Shown here: piece by piece, positions 5,607-13,186 of the stretch
How positions within the stretch are numbered: position 1 is the first letter of the stretch
Layout: every line of letters begins with the position of its first letter
From: Anaerolineae bacterium CG2_30_64_16
Lineage (GTDB): Bacteria; Chloroflexota; Anaerolineae; CG2-30-64-16
Length of the DNA: 17,441 nucleotides
Reading direction: 5' to 3'
NCBI GenBank assembly: GCA_001871755.1
Contig: MNXL01000200.1
Coordinates: forward strand, 1-17,441
Notes under the pieces: generated by a model
Told to the model about the DNA's origin: nothing
Seen by the model: the letters and a program-made list of their open reading frames with translations, nothing else
Databases searched by the model: none
Program-made: the position numbers and the translations under genes

Positions 5607-7486
5607 TCGGCTTCGTGCGCATCTTCGACAAGCTGCGACGCGTAGATCTCCGCGTAGATCGCGCTGTGCTCCATCAGCTCTTCATGCCGGCCCTGGGCCG
5701 CGATCCGGCCGTGATCTAGCACCAGGATCAGGTCAGCGTTGCGGACGGTGCTGATGCGCTGGGCGATGACGAAGGATGTCCGGCCCCGCATCAATTTGGT
5801 CAACGCCTGCTGGATCTGGTACTCGGTCACCGCGTCCACGCTGGAGGTCGAGTCGTCCAGGATCAGGATGCGTGGGTCGAGTAACAGGGCGCGGGCGATG
5901 GCGATGCGCTGCTTCTGTCCGCCCGAAAGGGTCGTGCCGCGCTCGCCCACCGAGGTGTCGTAGCCCTGGACGAACTCCAGGATGAAGTCGTGGGCGGCCG
6001 CAGCCTTGGCGGCCGCGACGATCTCGTCCATGCTGGCGTCGGGCCGGCCGAAGGCGATGTTGTCTCGGATGGCGCCGCTGAACAGCGTGGTGTCTTGCAA
6101 CACGATGCCGATCTGGGACCGCAGCGAGTCCAGCGTCACGTCGCGCACGTCGTGACCGTCGATGGTCACCCGGCCGGCCGTCGCATCGTAGAAGCGCGGG
6201 ATCAGATTGATGATCGTGCTTTTGCCGCTGCCGGTGGCGCCCAACAGGGCGACCGTCTGGCCCGGCTCCGCGGTGAAGGTCACATCCTTGAGCACCGGGT
6301 CACCGCCGCCGAAGTAGCGGAAGGTGACGTCCTGGAATGCCACGCAGCCCTGAACGGGCGACAGGGCGGCTGCGTCCGGCTTGTCGACGACCTCGTTCTG
6401 GGTGTCCAGGATCTCGAAGATACGCTGGGCCGATGCGCCTGCCTGCGACATCTGGTTGATGATCATGCCCAACATGCCGAGCGGCATGAAGACGTAGGCC
6501 AGGTAGAGGCTGAACTTCTGCCACTCGCCGAAGGTCAGCGTGCCGCCGATGATCTGTTCCCCGCCGAAGTAGTACACGCCGGCCTGCCCCAGGTTGGCCA
6601 GCAGGAAGACCACGGGGAACACGAACGAGAAGATGCGCGCGACCTGAATCCCCTGCTGCATCAGATCTTCGGCCGAGGTCTCGAAGCGCGCCTGCTGCTC
6701 CGGCTCCCGCACGAACGCCTTGACGACCTTGATCCCGGCCAGATTTTCCTGGAGGATCGTGTTCAGCCGCGATAACTTGATCTGTACCTTCATGAACAGC
6801 GGCTGCGCGATCCTGCCAAAGATCACGAAAACGATGAACGCGATCGGCAGGATGGGCAAGAGGACCAGCATCAAGTTGACGTTGGTCACCAGCAGGATGG
6901 TCAGCGCCGTCACCAGCAAGAGAAGCGCCTGCGCCGTCATCAACAGCCCCTGGCCGATGAACAGACGTAGCTTTTCCACATCATCGGTGGCCCGGATCAT
7001 GAGCTGGCCGGTCTGGTTGCGGTCGTGGTAGGAGAAGGACAGGCGCTGGATCTTGGCGTATAGCTCGTTGCGGAAGTCGAACGCCACGCTTTGCGAGGTC
7101 CATTCGGACATATAGCCCTGGGCGAACGCAAACAGGCCCCGGGCGACGGCGAACGCCAGGATCAGCAGGCCGGCCGAGATGAGGGCGGTCTCCGCACCGT
7201 CCCGGTATCGGGCGAGCTGATCGGCCGTCCAGCCGAGCGCCTGGAGCGCAAGGGGCTGGAACGCGGCCGGCGCCACAGCCATCTTTTGCGCGGTGATGCC
7301 GTTGGTGATGGCGTCGATGATGCGTTGCACCAACTGTGGCACGGCCAACTGCGCGGCCACCGAAATGAGCAGCGCGCCGTAAGCGGCGAGCGCGTAATTG
7401 CGGTAATGACCTAAATAGCGGATAGCGCGACCCAGGCTGGTGAAACCCATGCCCTGCCCACGCGGTAAGGCCGGTGATGCTTGCAA
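5591..7486 (-). CDS. ABC exporter half-transporter, degenerate-site subunit
   Basis: The product is 631 residues: an N-terminal type IV transmembrane domain (about six segments, residues 30-340) joined to an ATPase domain. Walker A is GATGSGKS at 416-423, the Q-loop Gln is 464 and the signature LSGGQ is 520-524. The residue after the Walker B Asp is Asp545, not the catalytic Glu, and the H-loop His is Gln576 (IAQRIST). This combination marks the degenerate subunit of heterodimeric exporters such as TM287 of TM287/288. No second half-transporter gene lies beside it; downstream are repeats and a pseudogene. The start is a TTG with AGGAGG eight nucleotides upstream, one base after the MarR stop, so the two genes are probably cotranscribed. 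The segment between the first two membrane helices (about residues 62-98) is unusually long. The substrate is unknown, perhaps a drug or lipid. Confidence 0.93.
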   Translation of the reverse strand: MQASPALPRGQGMGFTSLGRAIRYLGHYRNYALAAYGALLISVAAQLAVPQLVQRIIDAITNGITAQKMAVAPAAFQPLALQALGWTADQLARYRDGAETALISAGLLILAFAVARGLFAFAQGYMSEWTSQSVAFDFRNELYAKIQRLSFSYHDRNQTGQLMIRATDDVEKLRLFIGQGLLMTAQALLLLVTALTILLVTNVNLMLVLLPILPIAFIVFVIFGRIAQPLFMKVQIKLSRLNTILQENLAGIKVVKAFVREPEQQARFETSAEDLMQQGIQVARIFSFVFPVVFLLANLGQAGVYYFGGEQIIGGTLTFGEWQKFSLYLAYVFMPLGMLGMIINQMSQAGASAQRIFEILDTQNEVVDKPDAAALSPVQGCVAFQDVTFRYFGGGDPVLKDVTFTAEPGQTVALLGATGSGKSTIINLIPRFYDATAGRVTIDGHDVRDVTLDSLRSQIGIVLQDTTLFSGAIRDNIAFGRPDASMDEIVAAAKAAAAHDFILEFVQGYDTSVGERGTTLSGGQKQRIAIARALLLDPRILILDDSTSSVDAVTEYQIQQALTKLMRGRTSFVIAQRISTVRNADLILVLDHGRIAAQGRHEELMEHSAIYAEIYASQLVEDAHEAEASGK

Positions 7487-7487
7487 G

Positions 7488-8048
7488 TTAGTTGCCTCCT
7501 GAAGTAGACGACTCGGCTTTCTGGCTTTCAGCGTGCGTCAACAGCGAGTGGCGCAGTTTGCCGAGCAGTTGGATGAGTTGCCCTCGTTCGTCAGGGGTCA
7601 GCCCCTCGATCAAGGTGTTCAAAAAGGCCAGGTGCTGCGGGGCCGTCTCCCGGACCCTGGCTCGTCCTGCCTCGGTCAGTCGGATGCGGAAGGCGCGTTT
7701 ATCGTCCGGGTCCAGGGTTCTCTCGATCAACCCCTGTTCTTCCAGTCCCCGCAGCAGCGCGCTGATGGTGTTCTTGCTGACGTTTTGGCAGCGGCTGAGG
7801 TGCGTGGGCGAGATGCCTTGACTGTCGGCATCCTGCTCTTCTCCATGCAGCCGTAGCAGCAACCGCCAGCGCGATCCGGACAGGTCCGCCGCGCGCAGGC
7901 GCTCCCCGACGAGGGCGTCATACTGGTTCGAGACTATCTTGACGAGCCGCAGCAGTTCCAGGCCGGTGGGGTCCACGTCCCCGACCAGCTCTCGGAGCAT
8001 GGCGCGGCCGGTTTCAGTGCTATGGAATTCGGGTTTGAACGGATGCAT
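7488..8048 (-). CDS. MarR-family transcriptional regulator
   Basis: The product has 186 residues if it starts at ATG 8048 (MHPFKPEF). A frame extension to 8186 is unlikely because it begins at the predicted transcription start and translates repeat DNA. The winged helix spans about residues 55-125: LSRCQNVSKNTISALLRGLEEQGL is the recognition-helix region and DPDDKRAFRIRLTEAGR is the wing, both very typical of MarR. N- and C-terminal helices would form the dimer interface. The gene is immediately upstream of the exporter, with only one base between stop and start, the classic arrangement in which MarR represses an efflux operon and a ligand relieves it. The palindrome over its promoter fits autoregulation. 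Confidence 0.92.
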   Translation of the reverse strand: MHPFKPEFHSTETGRAMLRELVGDVDPTGLELLRLVKIVSNQYDALVGERLRAADLSGSRWRLLLRLHGEEQDADSQGISPTHLSRCQNVSKNTISALLRGLEEQGLIERTLDPDDKRAFRIRLTEAGRARVRETAPQHLAFLNTLIEGLTPDERGQLIQLLGKLRHSLLTHAESQKAESSTSGGN

Positions 8049-8085
8049 GGGCGCTCGATCTCCGATCAGGTCACGCGAATCGAGA

Positions 8086-8108
8086 TATACTTGACAAGGT
8101 GACAAGGT
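8086..8108 (-). repeat. Two tandem octamers (ACCTTGTC) plus AAGTATA before the MarR gene
   Basis: Read on the minus strand, two ACCTTGTC units are followed by AAGTATA, ending 37 nt before the MarR ATG. The composition, orientation and distance to the start codon match the element at 171-209 before the LacI-URO-D gene. Confidence 0.75.
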
Positions 8109-8113
8109 GACGC

Positions 8114-8145
8114 CGATGCTGTGCATCGAGACGATGCCCGCATCG
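8114..8145 (-). other. Twin small hairpins in the MarR leader
   Basis: Two hairpins share the same 6-bp stem CGATGC/GCATCG: 8114-8128 with a 3-nt loop and 8132-8145 with a 2-nt loop. Because the arms are the same, they can also pair with each other in alternative ways. They lie between the predicted promoter and the MarR start. Confidence 0.55.
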
Positions 8146-8171
8146 GACAACCTCACTTTATGACCGTGGCG

Positions 8172-8218
8172 AGTATAGTCACACATGGAACTATACTACA
8201 TCGAATCGTTCTGGTCAA
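8172..8218 (-). promoter_or_regulatory. MarR promoter with palindromic operator over the -10 box
   Basis: On the minus strand TTGACC (8218-8213) and TATAGT (8195-8190) are separated by 17 nt, a good housekeeping-sigma promoter. A perfect inverted repeat AGTATAGT-N10-ACTATACT spans 8172-8197 and includes the whole -10 box, where a bound dimer would block RNA polymerase. This is the usual layout of a MarR self-repressing operator. Confidence 0.75.
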
Positions 8219-8280
8219 ATTCGGGGGCTCTCTCTTTGTTTCGGGGCTCGTGATTCCCCTTTGGCCAACTACCGGCTAAC

Positions 8281-8429
8281 CTTAAATCGCAGTAGCGCAA
8301 AACTCACTTTTGTCATTCCGAGCGAGCGTCCTTTGCGAGCGAGGAATCTCGGTGCCACAAAGAGATTCCTCGCTTCGCTCGGAATGACAGGCTGAAAGGC
8401 GAGTGACTTTTGCGGTACTGCCTTAAATC
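8281..8429. mobile_element. MITE-like element with terminal inverted repeats and an 8-bp target duplication
   Basis: CTTAAATC occurs directly repeated at 8281-8288 and 8422-8429. Between them, 8289-8309 and 8401-8421 are inverted copies matching at about 18 of 21 positions (GCAGTASCGCAAAA). Inside is a second inverted repeat: TGTCATTCCGAGCGA and GAGCGAGGAATCTC on the left, interrupted by about 11 bases, against 8362-8389 on the right. The 133-bp unit has no coding capacity, as expected for a non-autonomous element. The inner palindrome resembles REP-like repeats common in several phyla. Confidence 0.65.
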
Positions 8430-8453
8430 TGCTTCCGGGACGTCAATTGGGTC

Positions 8454-8513
8454 TTGACAACGGGTTGGATATGTGCTAGAATCAACTTGATTTCTTCAGT
8501 GAATAAAGTAAGT
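8454..8513 (+). promoter_or_regulatory. Promoter and likely autoregulatory operator of the ROK regulator gene
   Basis: TTGACA (8454-8459) and TAGAAT (8477-8482) are 17 nt apart, with an extended -10 TGC before the hexamer. Just downstream, across the expected transcription start, an imperfect inverted repeat pairs 8485-8497 (ACTTGATTTCTTC) with 8501-8513 (GAATAAAGTAAGT): 10 of 13 positions match around a 3-nt centre. This A+T-rich palindrome in a GC-rich context is a good candidate operator for the ROK protein. Confidence 0.75.
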
Positions 8514-8533
8514 AGCCTGACAAGGATGAAACT

Positions 8534-9700
8534 ATGCCCGCACGCTCCGGTAACCGCGAACTGATGCGCGATCTCAATCGTCACCTGGTGCTCAACCTGA
8601 TCAAGAATCGCGGGCCGATCTCGCGTACCGAAGTCGCAGGACAGAGTGGGTTGTCTCAAGCCACCGTCACCAACATCACGCGCGGCCTGCTGGCGGGCGG
8701 CCTGATCCAGGAGGTGGCCAGTGGTCCCTCGACCGGGGGGCGGCGGCCCGTGCTTCTGGAGATCGATCCGGCGGGTGGGTACGCCTTGGGTTTGAAGCTG
8801 ACACCACAAGCCATCATCCTCGCGCTGACGGATCTTTACGGCGACGTTGTGCGATGTCATGTCGCGCCGGCTGCCAATCCGCAGGATGTGCCGGGTTACC
8901 TGGATCGGCTTGAAAGCGCGATCGTTGATTTCTTGCGCCAGGCGGCTGTCGCCACAGAGAAACTGATCGGCATCGGGGTGGGGTTGCCCGGTTTCATAGA
9001 CCACGAAGCCGGCATCTGTCACCATTCTCCGCTGTTGGGCTGGCATGAGGTGCCTCTGCGGCAGTTGCTGGAAAACCGGTTGTCCAGCAGCGTGGTGTTG
9101 GATAACGACGTGAACACCTTGACTTTGTACGAGTCGCTTTTTGGCAACGGCCGCGGTATCGGTGATTTTCTGGTGGTGACTGTCGGACGCGGCGTGGGCA
9201 TGGGCGCCTATGTGAATGGTCGCATGTTGCGCGGCGGCCGCGGCGGTGCGGGCGAGTTCGGGCACATCCCGGTCTGGCCGGACGGCCCGCTCTGTAACTG
9301 CGGCCGACGCGGCTGCCTGGAGGCGCTGGTTAGCGACCCGGCGTTGGTGGCGCAGGCGCAAGGGCTCGGATTGGACGTGCAAGCGCCAGAGGATCTCTTG
9401 GGGCTGGCGCAGGCGAGAGATGCGACAGCCATTGACATTTATCGGAAGGCCGGCTTTTGGCTCGGCCAGGGACTGGCCACGCTGGTCAACGTCTTCAACC
9501 CCGCCCATCTGATACTGAGCGGTGAAGGAGTTCGCGGGAGCCAGTTCTGGTTGGAACCGATGCAACAAGCGCTACGGGCTCAGATGTTCGACAACTTTGC
9601 TGACGACATGAATCTGATAGTTGAACCCCTGGAGGACTACTCGTGGGCGCGGGGCGCTGCGAGCCTCGTGCTGAACGAGCTCTTCAGCTCTCCGATCTGA
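8534..9700 (+). CDS. ROK-family (NagC/XylR-type) transcriptional regulator
   Basis: The product has 388 residues; AAGGA seven nucleotides upstream supports the ATG. Residues about 12-75 are a winged helix-turn-helix (SRTEVAGQSGLSQATVTNIT), followed by the STGGRRPVLL hinge common to ROK repressors. The ROK sugar-kinase fold follows, with a zinc motif of His244, Cys254, Cys256 and Cys261 (CNCGRRGCLE). The kinase-type Asp192 in the LDNDVN motif is retained, but the phosphate loop reads TVGRGVGMG, as in many non-enzymatic regulators, so a DNA-binding sensor is far more likely than a kinase. It lies just upstream of and codirectional with the sugar-transport and glycosidase genes, so it probably represses them until glucose or an oligosaccharide binds (inference). 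Confidence 0.92.
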   Translation: MPARSGNRELMRDLNRHLVLNLIKNRGPISRTEVAGQSGLSQATVTNITRGLLAGGLIQEVASGPSTGGRRPVLLEIDPAGGYALGLKLTPQAIILALTDLYGDVVRCHVAPAANPQDVPGYLDRLESAIVDFLRQAAVATEKLIGIGVGLPGFIDHEAGICHHSPLLGWHEVPLRQLLENRLSSSVVLDNDVNTLTLYESLFGNGRGIGDFLVVTVGRGVGMGAYVNGRMLRGGRGGAGEFGHIPVWPDGPLCNCGRRGCLEALVSDPALVAQAQGLGLDVQAPEDLLGLAQARDATAIDIYRKAGFWLGQGLATLVNVFNPAHLILSGEGVRGSQFWLEPMQQALRAQMFDNFADDMNLIVEPLEDYSWARGAASLVLNELFSSPI

Positions 9701-9729
9701 GCGAATTGAGATAAGGTGTTTCTTTACAA

Positions 9730-9868
9730 GAGATCTCTCGGAAAGTCTTTGCTGCTCCCCCTGACACTACAGCGAATGGGGACATCAACGAATTTGCTCC
9801 CACCGGCCCCTTCGTTCCTTTCTAAATTCGCTGTAGTGTCCCACGGCAACCACTTTCCGAGAGAGCTC
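9730..9868. repeat. Large nested inverted repeat between the ROK gene and the sugar operon
   Basis: The outer arms 9730-9746 and 9852-9868 match at 16 of 17 positions (CTCTCGGAAAGT core). The inner arms 9763-9777 and 9826-9840 match perfectly over 15 bp (GACACTACAGCGAAT). Internal loops of 16 and 11 nt separate the two stems, and a 48-nt loop closes the structure. No T-tract follows. The remaining spacer to 9964 holds only the AGGAGGGG ribosome site of the next gene; I found no convincing promoter there. Confidence 0.8.
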
Positions 9869-9964
9869 TACAAGTACCAAGGAGGTGAGGGGTAGCGAAT
9901 CAATCCCGGAAGCAACCAGTCGATCGAGTCGATCCAATTCCAAATCAATTCAGGAGGGGACAAG

Positions 9965-11302
9965 ATGAAGCTTGGAAAGTTCATGGCTCTGGTTGTGATC
10001 GTCAGCCTGGTGCTGACGATCGTGTCCGCCTGTGTGGCGCCGACTCCCCAGGTGGTGGAGAAGGTCGTGACCCAGGTCGTCGAGAAGGAGAAGCAGGTCC
10101 AGGTGGTCGTCACGCCCACGGCCGCGCCGAAGGCGCCGGTCACGCTGACGTTCTGGCACGCTTACAACGAGGTTTCACCGGAGAACGAAACGTTGACCAA
10201 GGTGCTCATCCCGGCGTTCGAGGCGGCCAATCCTGGCATCAAGGTCGAATCGCTGGCAGTGCCCTATGACCAGTTCCGGCAGAAGCTGTTGACTTCGATG
10301 GCCGGCGGTGTGGCGCCGGATCTGATCCGCTCGGACATCATCTGGGTGCCGGAATTGGCCGACATCGGCGCGCTGGCGATGTTGGACGAGGTGATGCCCG
10401 ATTTCGAGCAGTACAAGGCGGCAGTGTTCCCTGGCCCATTGTCGACCAACTTCTACAATGGTCACTACTATGGGCTGCCGTTGGACACGAACACGCGCGT
10501 GTGGTTCTGGAACAAGGAGATGTACGAGACCGCTGGTATCGCTGAGCCCCCGCAGACCATGGATGACGTTGCGGCGCAATGCGCCAAGGTGAAAGCGCTC
10601 GGTGAGGACAAGTACGTCTTCGCCGACGGCGGCACGTACGGCTGGGCCGTGCTCCCGTGGATCTGGAGTTTTGGTGGCAGCATCACTGACCCTGAGATCA
10701 CCAAGGCGACCGGTTACCTGAACGGCCCCGACTCTGTGGCGGCCTACGAGTTCCTGCTCAAGATGTTCAAGGACGGCTGCCTCTCTCCGTCGATCCTGGG
10801 TGGCGGTGTGTCGGCCGGTGACGGCTACGCGACCGACCTCTACGCCAACTACCTGGATGGTCCCTGGATGTATCCGATTTTCGCATCACAGTTCCCCGAC
10901 AAGCAATTGCACGCGATCCTCATGCCGGCGGGGAAGGGCGGTCACATCTCGGTGGTCGGCGGTGAGGACATCGTGATGATGCAGCAGTCGCAGCACAAGG
11001 AAGAAGCGCTGAAGTTCCTGGCTTTCACGCAGTCGGAGGAATACCAGCTCAAGATGGCCGAGACGGGACAGATGCCGGTCCTCAACAAGCTGATCGACAG
11101 CGACTACATGAAGAGCCATCCCTACTACGGCACCTTCCTGGAGCAGTTGAACACGGCCAAAGCCCGCACCCCGCATCCGGCCTGGACCAAGATGGAGGAA
11201 TACCTGACCAACGCCGGGCAGGCCATCTTGCGAGAGGAGATGCCGGTGCAAGAGGCGCTCGATAAGGCCACGGCCGAAATCGACGCCTTGCTGGCCAAGT
11301 AG
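9965..11302 (+). CDS. Sugar ABC transporter substrate-binding lipoprotein (CUT1 type)
   Basis: The product has 445 residues, with AGGAGGGG at 9953-9960. A signal peptide ends in the lipobox V-S-A-C, giving a lipidated Cys23. A Val/Glu/Lys-rich linker with PTAAP follows; it probably holds the protein off the membrane. The mature domain starts with VTLTFWHAYNEVSPE and continues with typical family-1 extracellular solute-binding features: GVAPDLIRSD, GLPLDTNTRVWFWNKEMYE, GPWMYPIF, and a C-terminal EEALKFLAFTQSEEYQ. Given the GH15 and GH66 genes downstream, the likely ligands are isomalto-oligosaccharides or cycloisomalto-oligosaccharides (inference from context). It is the first gene of the apparent transport operon. 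Confidence 0.93.
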   Translation: MKLGKFMALVVIVSLVLTIVSACVAPTPQVVEKVVTQVVEKEKQVQVVVTPTAAPKAPVTLTFWHAYNEVSPENETLTKVLIPAFEAANPGIKVESLAVPYDQFRQKLLTSMAGGVAPDLIRSDIIWVPELADIGALAMLDEVMPDFEQYKAAVFPGPLSTNFYNGHYYGLPLDTNTRVWFWNKEMYETAGIAEPPQTMDDVAAQCAKVKALGEDKYVFADGGTYGWAVLPWIWSFGGSITDPEITKATGYLNGPDSVAAYEFLLKMFKDGCLSPSILGGGVSAGDGYATDLYANYLDGPWMYPIFASQFPDKQLHAILMPAGKGGHISVVGGEDIVMMQQSQHKEEALKFLAFTQSEEYQLKMAETGQMPVLNKLIDSDYMKSHPYYGTFLEQLNTAKARTPHPAWTKMEEYLTNAGQAILREEMPVQEALDKATAEIDALLAK

Positions 11303-11326
11303 TCATAGCACGTCAGGCAAGAATTC

Positions 11327-11388
11327 CCAGCCACGAATTGCGCGGATTTCTCGAATTCGGAAGATAGCTTTGCGTAATTCGTGGCTGG
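11327..11388. repeat. Inverted repeat between the binding-protein and permease genes
   Basis: 11327-11342 (CCAGCCACGAATTGCG) and 11373-11388 form a 16-bp stem with one mismatch and a 30-nt loop. Such intercistronic hairpins after a binding-protein gene often protect its mRNA, so that it is made in excess over the permeases (known principle; inference here). The rest of 11303-11432 holds only the AGGAG ribosome site of the next gene. Confidence 0.75.
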
Positions 11389-11432
11389 TTGTCCTGTTGG
11401 TTCCGGATCGTTCGAGTCAGGAGTAGCACCCC

Positions 11433-12323
11433 ATGAAACTGCGCGGTTCTCAGCGTGTGATCCCGTATCTGTTCCTGGCGCCAGGCATGCTCCTGTTCCT
11501 GGCGTGGATGATCTATCCGCTGCTCAGAGCGCTCCAGATCAGCGTTTACGATTGGAAGCTGTTGCCGGGTCAGGTGAGCAGTTTCGTCGGCGTCGCCAAC
11601 TACGAGGCGGTGTTCAAGGACCCGATCTTCTGGCGAGCGCTGCGTAACACGCTTGCGTATGCCGCGGTCACGGTCGTCGGCCAGATGATCCTGGGCCTGA
11701 CGGCCGCGCTGTTAGTGAACCAGGCTGTGCGGGGAAAGACCTTCTTCCGCACGCTGTATTACTTCCCGGTGATTACCTCGTGGGTCATCGTATCGTTGCT
11801 CTTCAAATACCTGTTTGATTCCAGCCGGGCTGGGCTGGTGAACTATTTACTGGTGAACGTGTTGCACATCATGAAGACGCCGGTGGGATGGCTGGCCAGC
11901 CCCACCGCGGCCTGGGCGCCGATCATGGGCCTGGGCATCTGGAAAGGGATCGGCTGGTCCATGCTGATCTTCCTGGCGGCGTTGCAAACGGTGCCGATCG
12001 AGCTGTACGAGGTGGCGGCGATCGATGGGGCGAACGGCTGGCAGAAACTGTGGCGCGTTACTTTGCCCTTGATCCGGGCGACGGTGATTTTCGTGCTGGT
12101 GATGCTCGTGATCGGTGGTTTTCAGGCCTTCATCTCTATTTATCTGATCACCGGCGGTGGTCCGATGCAGCGCACGGAAGTGCTGCTGAGCCACATGTAC
12201 AACCAGGGGTTCAAGTACCTGAAGTTTGGCTACGGCGCGGCGCTCAGCTATGTCTTGGCGGCGATTGTTGTGACCGTCAGCTTCTTGCAGATGAAGTTCC
12301 TGCGCCGCGATGTGGAGGTCTGA
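11433..12323 (+). CDS. Sugar ABC transporter permease, MalF/UgpA-like
   Basis: The product has 296 residues, with AGGAG eight to nine bases upstream of the ATG. It contains about six hydrophobic segments starting with VIPYLFLAPGMLLFLAWMIY, a very typical opening of CUT1 permeases. The cytoplasmic EAA loop that contacts the ATPase is at about 193-212 (EVAAIDGANGWQKLWRVTLP). It would form the membrane channel with the next gene product. The protein ends one base before that gene's ATG. Confidence 0.94.
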   Translation: MKLRGSQRVIPYLFLAPGMLLFLAWMIYPLLRALQISVYDWKLLPGQVSSFVGVANYEAVFKDPIFWRALRNTLAYAAVTVVGQMILGLTAALLVNQAVRGKTFFRTLYYFPVITSWVIVSLLFKYLFDSSRAGLVNYLLVNVLHIMKTPVGWLASPTAAWAPIMGLGIWKGIGWSMLIFLAALQTVPIELYEVAAIDGANGWQKLWRVTLPLIRATVIFVLVMLVIGGFQAFISIYLITGGGPMQRTEVLLSHMYNQGFKYLKFGYGAALSYVLAAIVVTVSFLQMKFLRRDVEV

Positions 12324-12324
12324 G

Positions 12325-13170
12325 ATGTCCAGGAATCAGGGAGGGCGGCGCTTGTTCAATCGGGTTGTGTTGTATCTGGCCCTGCTGTTGGGTGCGATCA
12401 TCATGGCGGGCCCGTTTCTTTACATGGTTTCCACGGCCTTCAAGGGGCAGGTGTACGTGTTTGAATTCCCGCCGCAGTTCATCCCCGCGCGCCCGACCCT
12501 GGAGAACTTCGTCAAGGCGTGGACGTCGAACAACTTTGCCCTCTATTTCTGGAACAGCCTGCGCGTGGCGGTCGTGGTAATGGCCGTGGTGGTCGTCCTG
12601 ACCTCCATGATGGCCTACGCCTTCGCACGCTTCAACTTTCGCGGCAAGGACACCCTTTTCTACCTCATGCTGGCCATGATGATGATGCCGGCGATGATGC
12701 TGATCATCCCCCAGTTTGTGCTGGCCCGCAACCTGAATCTGATCAACAAACTGGGCGGATTGGTGGTCGTATATGCCGCGAGCGGAATGGCGTTCAACAC
12801 CTTTCTACTGCGGGGCTTCTTCGAGGGGTTGCCCCGTGAACTGGAAGAGGCCGTCTTGCTAGATGGGGGCGGATACTTCACCATCTTTACACGGGTGATA
12901 CTGCCGCTCTCAACCCCGGCGCTGGCAACGGTGGCCATCTTCAGTTTTCTCGGGTCCTGGGATGAGTATATCTGGGCGTTGACCGTGATCAACGAGGCGA
13001 AGAAGCGGACGCTGCCGATCGCGATCGCGAACTTCCAGGGGCAGCACGCTTCGGATTGGGGATTGGTGTTCGCCGCCAGCCTGATCGCGGTGATCCCGGT
13101 GCTGGTTATCTATGTGCTGTTGCAGCGCTACTTCGTCCAAGGCCTGACCTCGGGCGCGCTCAAAGCGTAA
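12325..13170 (+). CDS. Sugar ABC transporter permease, MalG/UgpE-like
   Basis: The product has 281 residues if it starts at ATG 12325, which has GGAGG six nucleotides upstream and lies one base after the preceding stop. An upstream ATG at 12310 in the same frame has no ribosome site. About six membrane segments are visible, with GPFLYMVSTAFKG near the N-terminus and the EAA loop at about 172-192 (ELEEAVLLDGGGYFTIF). The last third (SFLGSWDEYIWAL) is characteristic of MalG-type subunits. No gene for the ATP-hydrolysing subunit follows, so a shared MsmK-like ATPase elsewhere in the genome is expected. Confidence 0.94.
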   Translation: MSRNQGGRRLFNRVVLYLALLLGAIIMAGPFLYMVSTAFKGQVYVFEFPPQFIPARPTLENFVKAWTSNNFALYFWNSLRVAVVVMAVVVVLTSMMAYAFARFNFRGKDTLFYLMLAMMMMPAMMLIIPQFVLARNLNLINKLGGLVVVYAASGMAFNTFLLRGFFEGLPRELEEAVLLDGGGYFTIFTRVILPLSTPALATVAIFSFLGSWDEYIWALTVINEAKKRTLPIAIANFQGQHASDWGLVFAASLIAVIPVLVIYVLLQRYFVQGLTSGALKA

Positions 13171-13186
13171 GGTGTTGTCCGTAAGT

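Noticed and set aside
5990..6775. Long plus-strand frame opposite the ABC exporter
   Set aside because: It mirrors a strongly conserved ABC gene and shows no domain of its own.
8049..8186. N-terminal extension of the MarR protein from 8186
   Set aside because: The codon lies at or before the predicted transcription start and within the operator, and the translation covers hairpins and octamer repeats.
8793..9297. ROK protein as an active sugar kinase
   Set aside because: It has an N-terminal winged helix and a regulator-type phosphate loop; kinases of this family are shorter and lack the HTH.
9878..9967. Small leader peptide after the AAGGAGG at 9878
   Set aside because: The only nearby GTG directly abuts the Shine-Dalgarno sequence with no spacing, and no ATG follows in range.
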